NCBI GenBank assembly: GCA_015163845.1
Contig: JAAOII010000103.1
Location: 1-5,510, forward strand
Length of the DNA: 5,510 nt
Origin: Candidatus Portiera sp.
GTDB lineage: Bacteria > Pseudomonadota > Gammaproteobacteria > CBDBNL01 > JAAOII01
Direction of reading: 5' to 3'
The notes beneath the pieces are model-generated. The model was given only the letters and a program-made list of their open reading frames with translations, ran no database searches and was not told the DNA's origin. Below, piece after piece: positions 1 to 5,510 of this stretch; the first letter of the stretch is position 1, and each line of letters begins with the position of its first letter. The translations under genes and the position numbers were made by a program.

Positions 1-55
1 CCCCTTAATCTTCCCCCTTAATCTTTCCCTGAATATTCCCTCTTAATCTTCCCCC
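1..55. repeat. Degenerate 11-14-bp tandem repeat downstream of dctM, open at the window edge
   Basis: C-runs on the plus strand begin at 1, 13, 27, 38 and 51 and are separated by 8-10-bp spacers. The most similar spacers are TTAATCTT (5-12), TTAATCTTT (18-26) and TCTTAATCTT (41-50); TGAATATT (30-37) is diverged. Both strands carry stops in all three frames within the array and its flank, so it is non-coding. On the sense strand of the operon it reads as A-rich AAGATTAAG blocks separated by G-runs. It lies in the 75 bp after the dctM stop, and no hairpin-plus-U-tract terminator was found there. The array probably continues off the left edge. Confidence 0.75.
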
Positions 56-75
56 TGAACTCTTCTAACGAAGTA

Positions 76-1461
76 TTAGCCATATACTAATCTTGGTAAG
101 AAGGTTGCAAGGTCAGGCCAAATCCATATAATCGCCAATACGAGGAGTTGAATAATGATGAAGGGGATGACTCCTCTGTATATTGCCCCTGTCGTGACAG
201 AAGGCGGTGCTACTCCGCGCAGATAAAATAACGAGAAACCAAAGGGCGGAGTTAAGAAAGATGTTTGCAGATTTAGGGCAATCATAATACCTAACCAGAG
301 AGGATCAACCCCCAATGCCAAGAACACTGGGGCAACTACTGGAATGATTATGACAGTAATCTCTATGAAATCCAAAAAGAATCCCAACACAAAAATCAGT
401 AGCATTACTAGGAGCAAAGCAAGAAAAATATCACCCGGCAAGGCGAGTAATAAACTCTCTAAGGCTAAATCGCCTTGATAACCACGGAATACTAAAGAAA
501 AGAATGATGCCCCAATAAGGATGAAGAATATTTGGGTGCTGATGGATGCAGTTGTTTGGACTATGCCACGCATGATAGACCAAGACAGACGTTGCTTGAA
601 TAGAGCAATGACCATTGCGCCAACACAACCCACAGATGCTGCTTCAGTGGGGGTGGCGAAACCCAATAATATAGAACCGAGGACTGATAATATTAGAAGC
701 AAGGGCGGGAACAATGCATCTAATACCTGTAGGGATAACTTTTTATTCTGAAGCATTTGCTGTCTTTCTTCCTTGGGTATAGCTGGAACATCATTAGGGC
801 GGATAAAAGTTAATAACAGTATGTAAAGCAAATAGAAACCTACCAAAATCATGCCGGGCACTAAAGCCCCTAAGAAAAGATCTCCAACTGATATGGTGTC
901 AACGTCAAACTTACCTTGTTTCAACTGGGTAAATTGATAAGCATTAGATATTACGTCACCTAACAAGATTAATACTATGGAGGGAGGTATTAGCTGGCCG
1001 AGAGTTCCTGAAGCACAGATGGTTCCGCTAGCTACCTCAGGCGTATAATTTCTTTTGAGCATTGCTGGTAAAGAAATCAATCCCATGGTAACCACTGTAG
1101 CTCCTACTATGCCGGTGCTGGCTGCCATTAGCATACCAACTATGATCACAGAAAACCCTAAACCACCTCGTAGATGGGCAAAAAGCAGTCCCATAGTATC
1201 AAGCAATTCTTCAGCTATGCGTGATTTTTGTAGAGTGATCCCCATAAAAATAAATAGAGGGACAGCTAATAATATTTCATTGCTCATGATGCCGAATAGG
1301 CGGTTAGGTATTGCTTGTAAAAAAGTTGGATCAAAATAACCCAGCAAAATACCTATCCAAGCAAATAGTAAAGAAGAACCCATGAGGACAAATGCCACTG
1401 GATAACCACTCAGCAATAATACAAAAAGTAGGGCAAAAAGTAGAAAGGCAAAAAATTCCAT
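76..1461 (-). CDS. dctM: TRAP transporter large membrane subunit (DctM family)
   Basis: This is the transport subunit, 461 residues, with about a dozen hydrophobic segments including re-entrant hairpins. It moves solute inward using the sodium gradient. Recognisable DctM segments are NEILLAVPLFIFMG (61-74), AASTGIVGATVVTMGLISLP (113-132), ASGTICASGTLGQLIPPSI (144-162), GFATPTEAASVG (267-278) and FFLDFIEITVIIIPVVAPV (361-379). NLQTSFLTPPFGFSLFYLRG (397-416) follows. The GTLGQLIPPS and LQTSFLTPPFG hairpins are the paired conserved regions that surround the ion and substrate site in the family. The loop at about 173-192 (YQFTQLKQGKFDVDTISVGD) is longer than in the shortest DctM proteins and fits the FcbT3/COG4664-like subgroup. 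It begins 25 bp after dctQ and closes the operon. The ATG at 1461 lacks a Shine-Dalgarno match. No frameshift or missing motif is visible. Confidence 0.97.
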   Translation of the reverse strand: MEFFAFLLFALLFVLLLSGYPVAFVLMGSSLLFAWIGILLGYFDPTFLQAIPNRLFGIMSNEILLAVPLFIFMGITLQKSRIAEELLDTMGLLFAHLRGGLGFSVIIVGMLMAASTGIVGATVVTMGLISLPAMLKRNYTPEVASGTICASGTLGQLIPPSIVLILLGDVISNAYQFTQLKQGKFDVDTISVGDLFLGALVPGMILVGFYLLYILLLTFIRPNDVPAIPKEERQQMLQNKKLSLQVLDALFPPLLLILSVLGSILLGFATPTEAASVGCVGAMVIALFKQRLSWSIMRGIVQTTASISTQIFFILIGASFFSLVFRGYQGDLALESLLLALPGDIFLALLLVMLLIFVLGFFLDFIEITVIIIPVVAPVFLALGVDPLWLGIMIALNLQTSFLTPPFGFSLFYLRGVAPPSVTTGAIYRGVIPFIIIQLLVLAIIWIWPDLATFLPRLVYG

Positions 1462-1486
1462 TTTTGAGTTAGGTGTATATTAGCTA

Positions 1487-2104
1487 TTAACTAATATTAC
1501 TGGTTGGGTCGGAAGAGCTTAAGTCATTTTCTCTCTCTTTATAGCTAATCCAGCCCTTGAGGAAAAAATAATGCCGCCATAAGTCAGTTATCCCCTGTAA
1601 GAATATGACAGCAGGCATCAATAATAGTAGCGTTTTGAGTAGATATAGATAAGGCAAGCCACCTGGTTCAGTGGAGGATTCGCGGTAACTCCATGAAGCG
1701 CCTACATAGTCCAGAGAAATATAAAATATGAAAATGCAACTTGGTAGTAATAAAAGTAATGTTCCTAAAATATCAACTAAAGTTTGGCGTTGAGGCGACA
1801 TTTTTGCATAAAACACATCAATTCTGACATGCATTCCTTGCTGAAAACAATAGGCACCACAAAGCATAAACAACATTGCGTGCATGTAGATGACGGCTTC
1901 TTGTCCTTTTATGGAACCACTATCAAAACCATAGCGCGCCACAACTACGATGAATACTATCAGCGCCATTGCTAGAGATAACCAAGCAACGGTCCTACCT
2001 AGGTTAAAGTTTATTGCTTCTAGGTAACGACAGATTGTTGATATGTTTTGTTGTAGGCGACTTGGGCTAATAGTCCAAGTGGCACCTCGCCAATTATCTG
2101 CCAT
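1487..2104 (-). CDS. dctQ: TRAP transporter small membrane subunit (DctQ family)
   Basis: This 205-residue integral membrane protein has four predicted helices, near residues 37-57, 70-87, 108-130 and 152-172, the standard DctQ layout. Typical family segments are ARYGFDSGSIKGQEAVIYMHAM (56-77), the GMHVRIDVFY stretch (90-99) after helix 2, SPQRQTLVDILGTLLLLLP (103-121) and RESSTEPGGLPYLYLLKTLLLLMP (141-164). DctQ packs beside DctM and helps form the docking face for the binding protein; it does not itself carry the substrate path. It starts 81 bp after dctP and ends 25 bp before dctM, so one transcript is likely. The ATG at 2104 is the first start after an in-frame stop only a few codons upstream, which fixes it. 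No Shine-Dalgarno site precedes it. The C-terminal tail (about 185-205) is polar and probably cytoplasmic. Confidence 0.95.
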   Translation of the reverse strand: MADNWRGATWTISPSRLQQNISTICRYLEAINFNLGRTVAWLSLAMALIVFIVVVARYGFDSGSIKGQEAVIYMHAMLFMLCGAYCFQQGMHVRIDVFYAKMSPQRQTLVDILGTLLLLLPSCIFIFYISLDYVGASWSYRESSTEPGGLPYLYLLKTLLLLMPAVIFLQGITDLWRHYFFLKGWISYKERENDLSSSDPTSNIS

Positions 2105-2129
2105 TTTATGAGTTTAAATACTTGAGACG

Positions 2130-2160
2130 AGGGAGTAACTATGAAATATAGGACCTCCCC
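2130..2160 (-). promoter_or_regulatory. Two-stem hairpin in the dctP-dctQ gap
   Basis: Read on the minus strand, GGGAG (2159-2155) can pair with CTCCC (2135-2131). An outer G-U pair (2160/2130) adds to this. After a 3x3 internal loop, CTAT (2151-2148) pairs with ATAG (2142-2139) around an ATTTC loop. No U-tract follows, so it is not an intrinsic terminator. A structure at this place could protect the 3' end of dctP mRNA or limit read-through, letting the binding protein outnumber the membrane subunits. That role is inferred; no energy was calculated. Confidence 0.45.
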
Positions 2161-2185
2161 AATAGTATTAAGTATTATCCCAAAA

Positions 2186-3379
2186 TTATTTAAATGCCTT
2201 TTCGCGCATCTCCAGATAGGGTAATTCAGATACGCTATGCCATTTGATTGCTTCAACACGGAACTTGTTGAAAGAATCATAAACCTCTTTGAACTCTGGA
2301 TCTTCGGCAGCAGTGGTTTCTAAAACTTCATTGGTAATGCGAGCCAATTCGTTTATAACTTCCTGTGGATAACGACGCAATTCCACTTGATGGTCTTGAA
2401 CCAATATGTTTAATGCACGATTATTAGCAGCAGTGAAATCAGCCAACATATCTTGATTAATAACTTTTGCGGCATTGAGAACTATGGATTGCAAATCAGC
2501 TGGCAGGGCTTCAAAAGCATCTTTATTAATCATCCCTTCAAGAGTTGTGCCTGGCTCATGCCAACCAGGATAATAATAGTATTTTGCTACTTTATAAAAA
2601 CCGAAAGCTAAGTCATTATAAGGACCCACCCACTCGGTAGCATCAATGGCACCTGATTGGAGTGCAGCAAATAGCTCGCCTCCAGGTAAACTGACAGCTA
2701 TGCCACCGGCCTTATTGAGAACTTTACCACCAAGTCCAGGTATACGCATCTTGATACCCTTAAGGTCTTCCAAAGAATTAATTTCTTTGTTGAACCAGCC
2801 GCCCATTTGCACGCCAGCATTTCCTGCAGCTAAAGGTATTAAATTATACTTGCCATATATCTTTTGCCAGAGCTCCATGCCACCGCCATAATATAACCAA
2901 CCATTCATCTCTTGGGCTGTCAAGCCAAAGGGAACAGAAGAGAAAAACTGAACTGCTTGATTCTTGCCACTCCAGTAGTAGGCAGCACTATGCCCCAATT
3001 CAGCGGTACCACGCGAAACAGCATCAAAGACCTCAAAAGGTCCGACTAATTCGCCGGCACCATAGACGGTGACTTTTATTCTGCCACCTGACATTTCTTC
3101 TATGAGGGCACCTAAATTATTAGCACCAATTCCCAGTCCAGGGAAGTTCTTCGGCCAAGAAGTTACCATCTTCCATTCATATACCTCTTGTTCAGCTACT
3201 TCTTGTTCAGCTACTTCTTGTTCAGCTACTTCTTGTTCATCTGATGCAGCTGTATCATTCTTCGGTGCACAAGCTATAAATATAGTCGTTATGCCAAGAA
3301 CAAAGAGTAGTTGGGCAGGTTTAGCAGAAATAAGTTGCGAGCAACTCTTTAAGTATTTAAGTAAAAAATATTTAGTCAT
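2186..3379 (-). CDS. dctP: TRAP transporter substrate-binding protein, probable lipoprotein (DctP family)
   Basis: This 397-residue protein catches the solute in the periplasm and hands it to DctQM. Residues 1-37 hold a long basic N-region, a hydrophobic stretch (LLFVLGITTIFIA) and a lipobox-like FIAC with Cys37; Phe at -3 is not ideal. Residues 48-66 are EQEV repeats forming an acidic tether. The mature domain starts near 67 (WKMVTSWP). Family marks include GAGELVGPFEVFDAVSRG (108-124), AYYWSGK (133-139), GGWFNKEINSLEDLKG (193-208) and KMRIPG (210-215), whose Arg212 fits the conserved carboxylate-binding arginine. LPGGE (231-235), DATEWVGPYND (246-256) and YYPGWHEPG (269-277) follow. In the related 2-oxoacid binder TakP, the equivalent Glu-Trp region helps hold substrate and cation. 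An organic acid, perhaps a 2-oxo or hydroxy acid, is likely, but the exact ligand cannot be read. No in-frame alternative start precedes the hydrophobic core, and no Shine-Dalgarno site is seen. Confidence 0.95.
   Translation of the reverse strand: MTKYFLLKYLKSCSQLISAKPAQLLFVLGITTIFIACAPKNDTAASDEQEVAEQEVAEQEVAEQEVYEWKMVTSWPKNFPGLGIGANNLGALIEEMSGGRIKVTVYGAGELVGPFEVFDAVSRGTAELGHSAAYYWSGKNQAVQFFSSVPFGLTAQEMNGWLYYGGGMELWQKIYGKYNLIPLAAGNAGVQMGGWFNKEINSLEDLKGIKMRIPGLGGKVLNKAGGIAVSLPGGELFAALQSGAIDATEWVGPYNDLAFGFYKVAKYYYYPGWHEPGTTLEGMINKDAFEALPADLQSIVLNAAKVINQDMLADFTAANNRALNILVQDHQVELRRYPQEVINELARITNEVLETTAAEDPEFKEVYDSFNKFRVEAIKWHSVSELPYLEMREKAFK
3186..3239. repeat. 15-bp in-frame tandem repeat in dctP
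   Basis: A perfect 15-base period runs for 54 bp (3.6 copies; plus-strand unit CTTCTTGTTCAGCTA). It encodes EQEVA EQEVA EQEVA EQEV on the minus strand, residues 48-66 of DctP. The copies are identical at DNA level, which indicates recent slippage. Because the unit is 15 bp, copy number can change without breaking the frame; only the tether length would alter. Confidence 0.95.
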
Positions 3380-3381
3380 AA

Positions 3382-3424
3382 TAATAATTTAGTTTGGTTA
3401 ATAATTTAGTTTGGTTAATAATTT
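3382..3424. repeat. 17-bp direct repeat, 2.5 copies, in front of dctP
   Basis: The plus-strand unit ATAATTTAGTTTGGTTA occurs exactly at 3384-3400 and 3401-3417. The periodicity extends to 3382 on one side and 3424 on the other. The end nearest the gene is 3 bp upstream of the dctP ATG. The repeat spans the proximal -10 box, the predicted start of transcription and the whole leader. It could be a pair of operator sites or a recent slippage duplication. Confidence 0.85.
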
Positions 3425-3442
3425 GAGTTATTTAAGTATCAA
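3415..3442 (-). promoter_or_regulatory. Candidate sigma70-type promoter of dctPQM (proximal)
   Basis: On the minus strand a TTGATA -35 box (3442-3437, five of six consensus bases) is followed after 16 bp by TATTAA (3420-3415, four of six). Transcription would then start near 3408, giving a leader of about 30 nt. The -10 box lies inside the 17-bp direct repeat, so a protein binding the repeat could block or help polymerase. Chance matches are easy in such AT-rich DNA. Confidence 0.45.
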
Positions 3443-3484
3443 TAGTTTAAATCTTAGCAAGATAACACCTGACACTGAAAACAT

Positions 3485-3512
3485 TAATTTTGAATTTTGA
3501 ATTTAGAATTTA
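3485..3512. repeat. 7-bp-period AT-rich repeat, about four units
   Basis: Plus-strand units are TAATTTT, GAATTTT, GAATTTA and GAATTTA. It lies between the two candidate promoters of the dctPQM operon. It may be simple slippage DNA, or an AT-rich element upstream of the proximal promoter. No function can be assigned from sequence alone. Confidence 0.6.
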
Positions 3513-3525
3513 ACATTATGTAGTT

Positions 3526-3531
3526 ATTATA
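3526..3531 (-). promoter_or_regulatory. Candidate -10 box (distal promoter of dctPQM)
   Basis: The minus strand reads TATAAT, a perfect sigma70 -10 hexamer, preceded by TGTG. It lies 16 bases past the stop codon of the surface protein gene. At a 17-bp spacing the -35 position is only CAGAAT, which is weak, and a better TTTACA sits 21 bp away, too far. It could start a transcript with a leader of about 140 nt in front of dctP. In an AT-rich gap such hexamers also arise by chance. Confidence 0.35.
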
Positions 3532-3546
3532 CACAAAAAGAGTGAA

Positions 3547-5510
3547 TTATTCTGTAAATGCACTTCTTTTTTGTTGTTTAACGAAATTGCCAACTAGGTT
3601 GCTTAATACTGGATATTCATTATTAGTGCCGAAGTCCCAGAACAGAGGATCCCAAGAACTATAGATACCGCCATCACTTGGTTGACCTGATTGTAACTCG
3701 CTAGTGGTCCGATTACCAAGAACGCGCTCATCCACACGATCTATTCCAGAAGCAAAAGGATCTCCTTGAGTAAAATTAGTGCTAGCATCCCAATAACTGT
3801 CTTCAATATCAGTATTTAAAGGATGAAACGCTAAACCAGCGGCGGAGTCCAGCTGGGGATTATCAAGATTTTCAATTATACTATAGGAATATTTTATGCT
3901 AACGCTCCTATTCCCAAAGTTTCTACCTACTAGACCGCCTGAGTTTTTAGTTACAGCTTTAAGTGTCTTTATGTGAGCATAAGAGGACTCTATATGTAGA
4001 TAATTTAATCTTTCAAGCGTAATATTTCCATTGCCTATTAAACCGCCTACATTCATATTACCTTCAATCAGATTTGCCTGAGCATAGGTGGCATTGACAG
4101 ATAATTCAAAACCATCAGATTGGTGCAAGCCAATAATACCTCCAGCATTAGCACCAGGGGTAGTAATCTCTCGCCAAATAACCCAAGAATTGTTTAATTC
4201 ACCAGCATAACTATGTCCAAGCAAACCACCAACATTGCCAGTAGTAGCAACTATATCTTCTCCTTGCACTGAGGTATCTATGATTACACCATTATCCATA
4301 CTGCCAGCCAAACCACCGACATTTTCTCCGCCAGTAATATTCACCTTGTTAAGATGGACATTAGTTATTGTGGCGTTAGATATTTCGCCAACCAAACCAC
4401 CAACTAAATTTTGCGTAACTTCTATTGAAATATTACTCAAGACCAAGTTACGCACTTGGGTGCTTCCAGCAAACCCAGCAAATAAACCAACACTGTCCGA
4501 TGAGGCACTAGTTATCTTTAGATTGTTTATGCTATTATTATTGCCTTCAAAAATAGCTTCAAACTTATTCAGCCCTGTTCCAATTGGATCCCAGTTGGCA
4601 TAACTACTCAAACTTATATTGTTCATAAGTTCGTAACCGCGACACTCTGTAATGCTAGCTCTATCGCCACAACCAGTGATGCTGCTAAGCCCTGTACTAA
4701 CTAAGTTGTTGCGGATATTATCAAAGTCAGTAGCCATATAGATATCTATCAGACCATCTCCATCAGCATCCATATCATCAGAGTCAGCTACACCATCTCC
4801 ATCAGAGTCGATTGGGACTAATATACGTGGACTGGTGGTGACTGTGACACCTCGGTGATTGTCAGCACTGAATACTGGGGTAAGAGAGAAATCATAATAA
4901 CGACCAGTCGCTAATGTAAGATTCAATGATTGGGGACCAGAAGTGAGATTGCCATCAATCAATGTCATTGTGGTTGTTTCTACTAGGCCATTTTCTCCAG
5001 TTGCTGCTGAGTAACTACGAATGGTAAGGTTGATGCTGGTCAGAGAAGTTCCTGTAAGATTTGTTGGGTTAGTCCACCGTAGAAGTGCTTTGTCTGTCAT
5101 TGCAGAAGCAGTGAAGTCCGCCAGTTGATATTCTTGTAAAGCACCTATGTTCTCATCTAGCGGGGCTAGATCTTGATCATCAGTAACTCCATCGCCGTCA
5201 TCATCATTATCACAGGGGTTGCCTGCTCCATCACCATCCGTGTCTGTGGTATCTGAACTAGCAACTAGGGGACAATTATCTGCGTCTCCACGCAAATCAT
5301 CGCCGTCAAAATCAAAAGATCTTTGTTCTTCTAAACTCACAGGTAAGCAGCTAAGTGCCGGGTAATCTTTAGCAACTCCAAGATTCCAGCCACGATATTC
5401 ATCTTGGCGTAAATCTTCTCTTGGGTCAGATGCATTAAAATTATAAAAAACTCCTCCTGTGGTAGGATCAACTCCACACCAACCATCTCCCCATGATGAG
5501 TATATAGAAA
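3547..5510 (-). CDS. Partial secreted/surface protein with TSP3-like calcium repeats and a GLUG repeat array (5' end missing)
   Basis: The C-terminal 653 residues are visible. The frame is open without a stop from the right edge to a TAA at 3549-3547, so the true start and any signal peptide lie outside the window. Order in visible residues: 1-56, the end of an earlier GLUG-type module (IYSSW ... WNLG ... YPALSC); about 66-115, a TSP3-like block (DFDGDD, DNCP, DTDGDG, DNDDDGDG) expected to bind calcium; about 125-230, a beta-rich fibronectin-III-like spacer; 234-255, a second acidic block (DSDGDG, DADGDG); about 257-334, the usual lead-in with NIRNNL, GYEL and WDPIG; 341-560, GLUG repeats; 613-640, a closing segment (IYSSWDP, WDFG, EYPVL). 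Six cysteines fall in plausible disulfide pairs, which fits an extracytoplasmic site. No sorting domain follows the closing segment. An adhesin or surface matrix role is inferred from the family; the partner is unknown. It precedes dctP on the same strand but probably has its own transcript. Confidence 0.85.
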   Translation of the reverse strand, partial: SIYSSWGDGWCGVDPTTGGVFYNFNASDPREDLRQDEYRGWNLGVAKDYPALSCLPVSLEEQRSFDFDGDDLRGDADNCPLVASSDTTDTDGDGAGNPCDNDDDGDGVTDDQDLAPLDENIGALQEYQLADFTASAMTDKALLRWTNPTNLTGTSLTSINLTIRSYSAATGENGLVETTTMTLIDGNLTSGPQSLNLTLATGRYYDFSLTPVFSADNHRGVTVTTSPRILVPIDSDGDGVADSDDMDADGDGLIDIYMATDFDNIRNNLVSTGLSSITGCGDRASITECRGYELMNNISLSSYANWDPIGTGLNKFEAIFEGNNNSINNLKITSASSDSVGLFAGFAGSTQVRNLVLSNISIEVTQNLVGGLVGEISNATITNVHLNKVNITGGENVGGLAGSMDNGVIIDTSVQGEDIVATTGNVGGLLGHSYAGELNNSWVIWREITTPGANAGGIIGLHQSDGFELSVNATYAQANLIEGNMNVGGLIGNGNITLERLNYLHIESSYAHIKTLKAVTKNSGGLVGRNFGNRSVSIKYSYSIIENLDNPQLDSAAGLAFHPLNTDIEDSYWDASTNFTQGDPFASGIDRVDERVLGNRTTSELQSGQPSDGGIYSSWDPLFWDFGTNNEYPVLSNLVGNFVKQQKRSAFTE
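3784..4506 (-). repeat. GLUG repeat array within the surface protein (protein-level repeat)
   Basis: Seven recognisable GLUG cores occur at visible residues 341 (GLFAGF), 370 (GGLVG), 398 (GGLAG), 427 (GGLLG), 456 (GIIG preceded by AG), 488 (GGLIG) and 524 (GGLVG). A decayed eighth (AGLAFH) is at 557. Spacing is 28-29 residues for the first five, then 32, 36 and 33. Each unit continues with a short beta-strand pattern such as VRNLVLSNISI or ITNVHLNKVNI. A regular 28-29 residue period is what a right-handed beta-helix built from such rungs would give, but the fold is inference. The DNA is not visibly repetitive, so the copies are old. Confidence 0.8.
5167..5319 (-). other. TSP3-like calcium-binding segment
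   Basis: This coding segment is dense in Asp and Gly. Its order, DFDGDD, DNCP, DTDGDG, NPCD, DNDDDGDGVTD, matches the thrombospondin type 3 pattern in which DxDxDG loops bind calcium and two Cys flank the loops. A shorter second block (DSDGDGVADSDD, DADGDGLID) lies at about 4741-4809, just before the GLUG module. The two blocks bracket a spacer of about 110 residues and probably act as calcium-stiffened linkers between modules. Confidence 0.75.

Noticed and set aside
1..55. CRISPR array
   Set aside because: Units are only 11-14 bp with no unique spacers of 25-40 bp, and the copies are degenerate.
1..55. G-quadruplex on the minus strand
   Set aside because: There are five G-runs, but two are only three long and all loops are 8-10 nt, so stability is doubtful; kept only as a remote possibility.
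521..1339. Plus-strand frames of 76 and 94 codons opposite dctM
   Set aside because: They are antisense to conserved membrane segments of dctM, show no domain, and have no promoter or ribosome site worth noting.
2130..2160. Rho-independent terminator between dctP and dctQ
   Set aside because: The stem is followed by TCGTC rather than a run of T on the minus strand, and termination here would cut off dctQ and dctM.
2020..2280. Minus-strand 86-codon frame overlapping the dctP end and dctQ start
   Set aside because: It overlaps two well-supported genes in another frame, has no family features, and its composition looks like a frame shadow.
3069..3392. Plus-strand 107-codon frame with a repeated SCSAT motif
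   Set aside because: The apparent protein repeat is only the antisense reading of the EQEVA tandem repeat in dctP.
3500..3546. Intrinsic terminator after the surface protein gene
   Set aside because: There is a short T-run (CTTTTTG) but no GC-containing inverted repeat before it.
3547..5340. A complete 597-residue gene starting at the GTG at 5340
   Set aside because: The frame is open upstream to the window edge, the upstream residues match the module pattern, and the GTG falls inside a TSP3 lead-in with no signal peptide behind it.

Overview
The window holds the 3' end of a large cell-surface type gene followed by a complete three-gene TRAP (tripartite ATP-independent periplasmic) transporter cluster. 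All of it is on the minus strand, so transcription runs from high to low coordinates. The DNA is AT-rich by eye. The TRAP proteins resemble the FcbT/TakP-like group (COG4663/4664/4665 type) common in marine and free-living Proteobacteria. A surface protein joining thrombospondin type 3 (TSP3) calcium repeats to GLUG repeats also fits a Gram-negative, probably aquatic gammaproteobacterium. That assignment is inference; no rRNA or other marker gene is present.

Layout in transcription order. (1) 5510-3547: a partial CDS with its 5' end off the window. It shows the end of one GLUG-type module, a TSP3-like Ca-binding block, a beta-sandwich-like spacer, a second DxDxDG block, then an array of about seven GLUG repeats and a closing segment. 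(2) 3546-3380: a 167-bp AT-rich intergenic region with two candidate promoters, a 7-bp-period repeat, and a 17-bp direct repeat lying over the likely -10 box and leader of the next gene. (3) 3379-2186: dctP, the substrate-binding protein, apparently a lipoprotein with an acidic EQEVA-repeat tether. (4) 2185-2105: an 81-bp gap that can form a two-stem hairpin. (5) 2104-1487: dctQ, the small membrane subunit. (6) A 25-bp gap, then 1461-76: dctM, the large membrane subunit. (7) 75-1: a non-coding tail made of about five degenerate 11-14-bp units, each beginning with a C-run on the plus strand, continuing off the left edge.

DctP captures a solute, probably an organic acid, in the periplasm. It delivers the solute to the DctQ-DctM membrane complex, which imports it using a sodium gradient. 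The order P-Q-M and the short gaps argue for one operon. The GLUG/TSP3 protein is probably transcribed separately and there is no sequence reason to link it functionally to the transporter.

No gene-free stretch exceeds 300 bases. I do not see a convincing new multi-gene system. The most notable points are the in-frame tandem repeat that makes up DctP's tether, the operator-like 17-bp repeat in front of dctP, the hairpin between dctP and dctQ, and the truncated modular surface protein whose reading frame stays open to the window edge.
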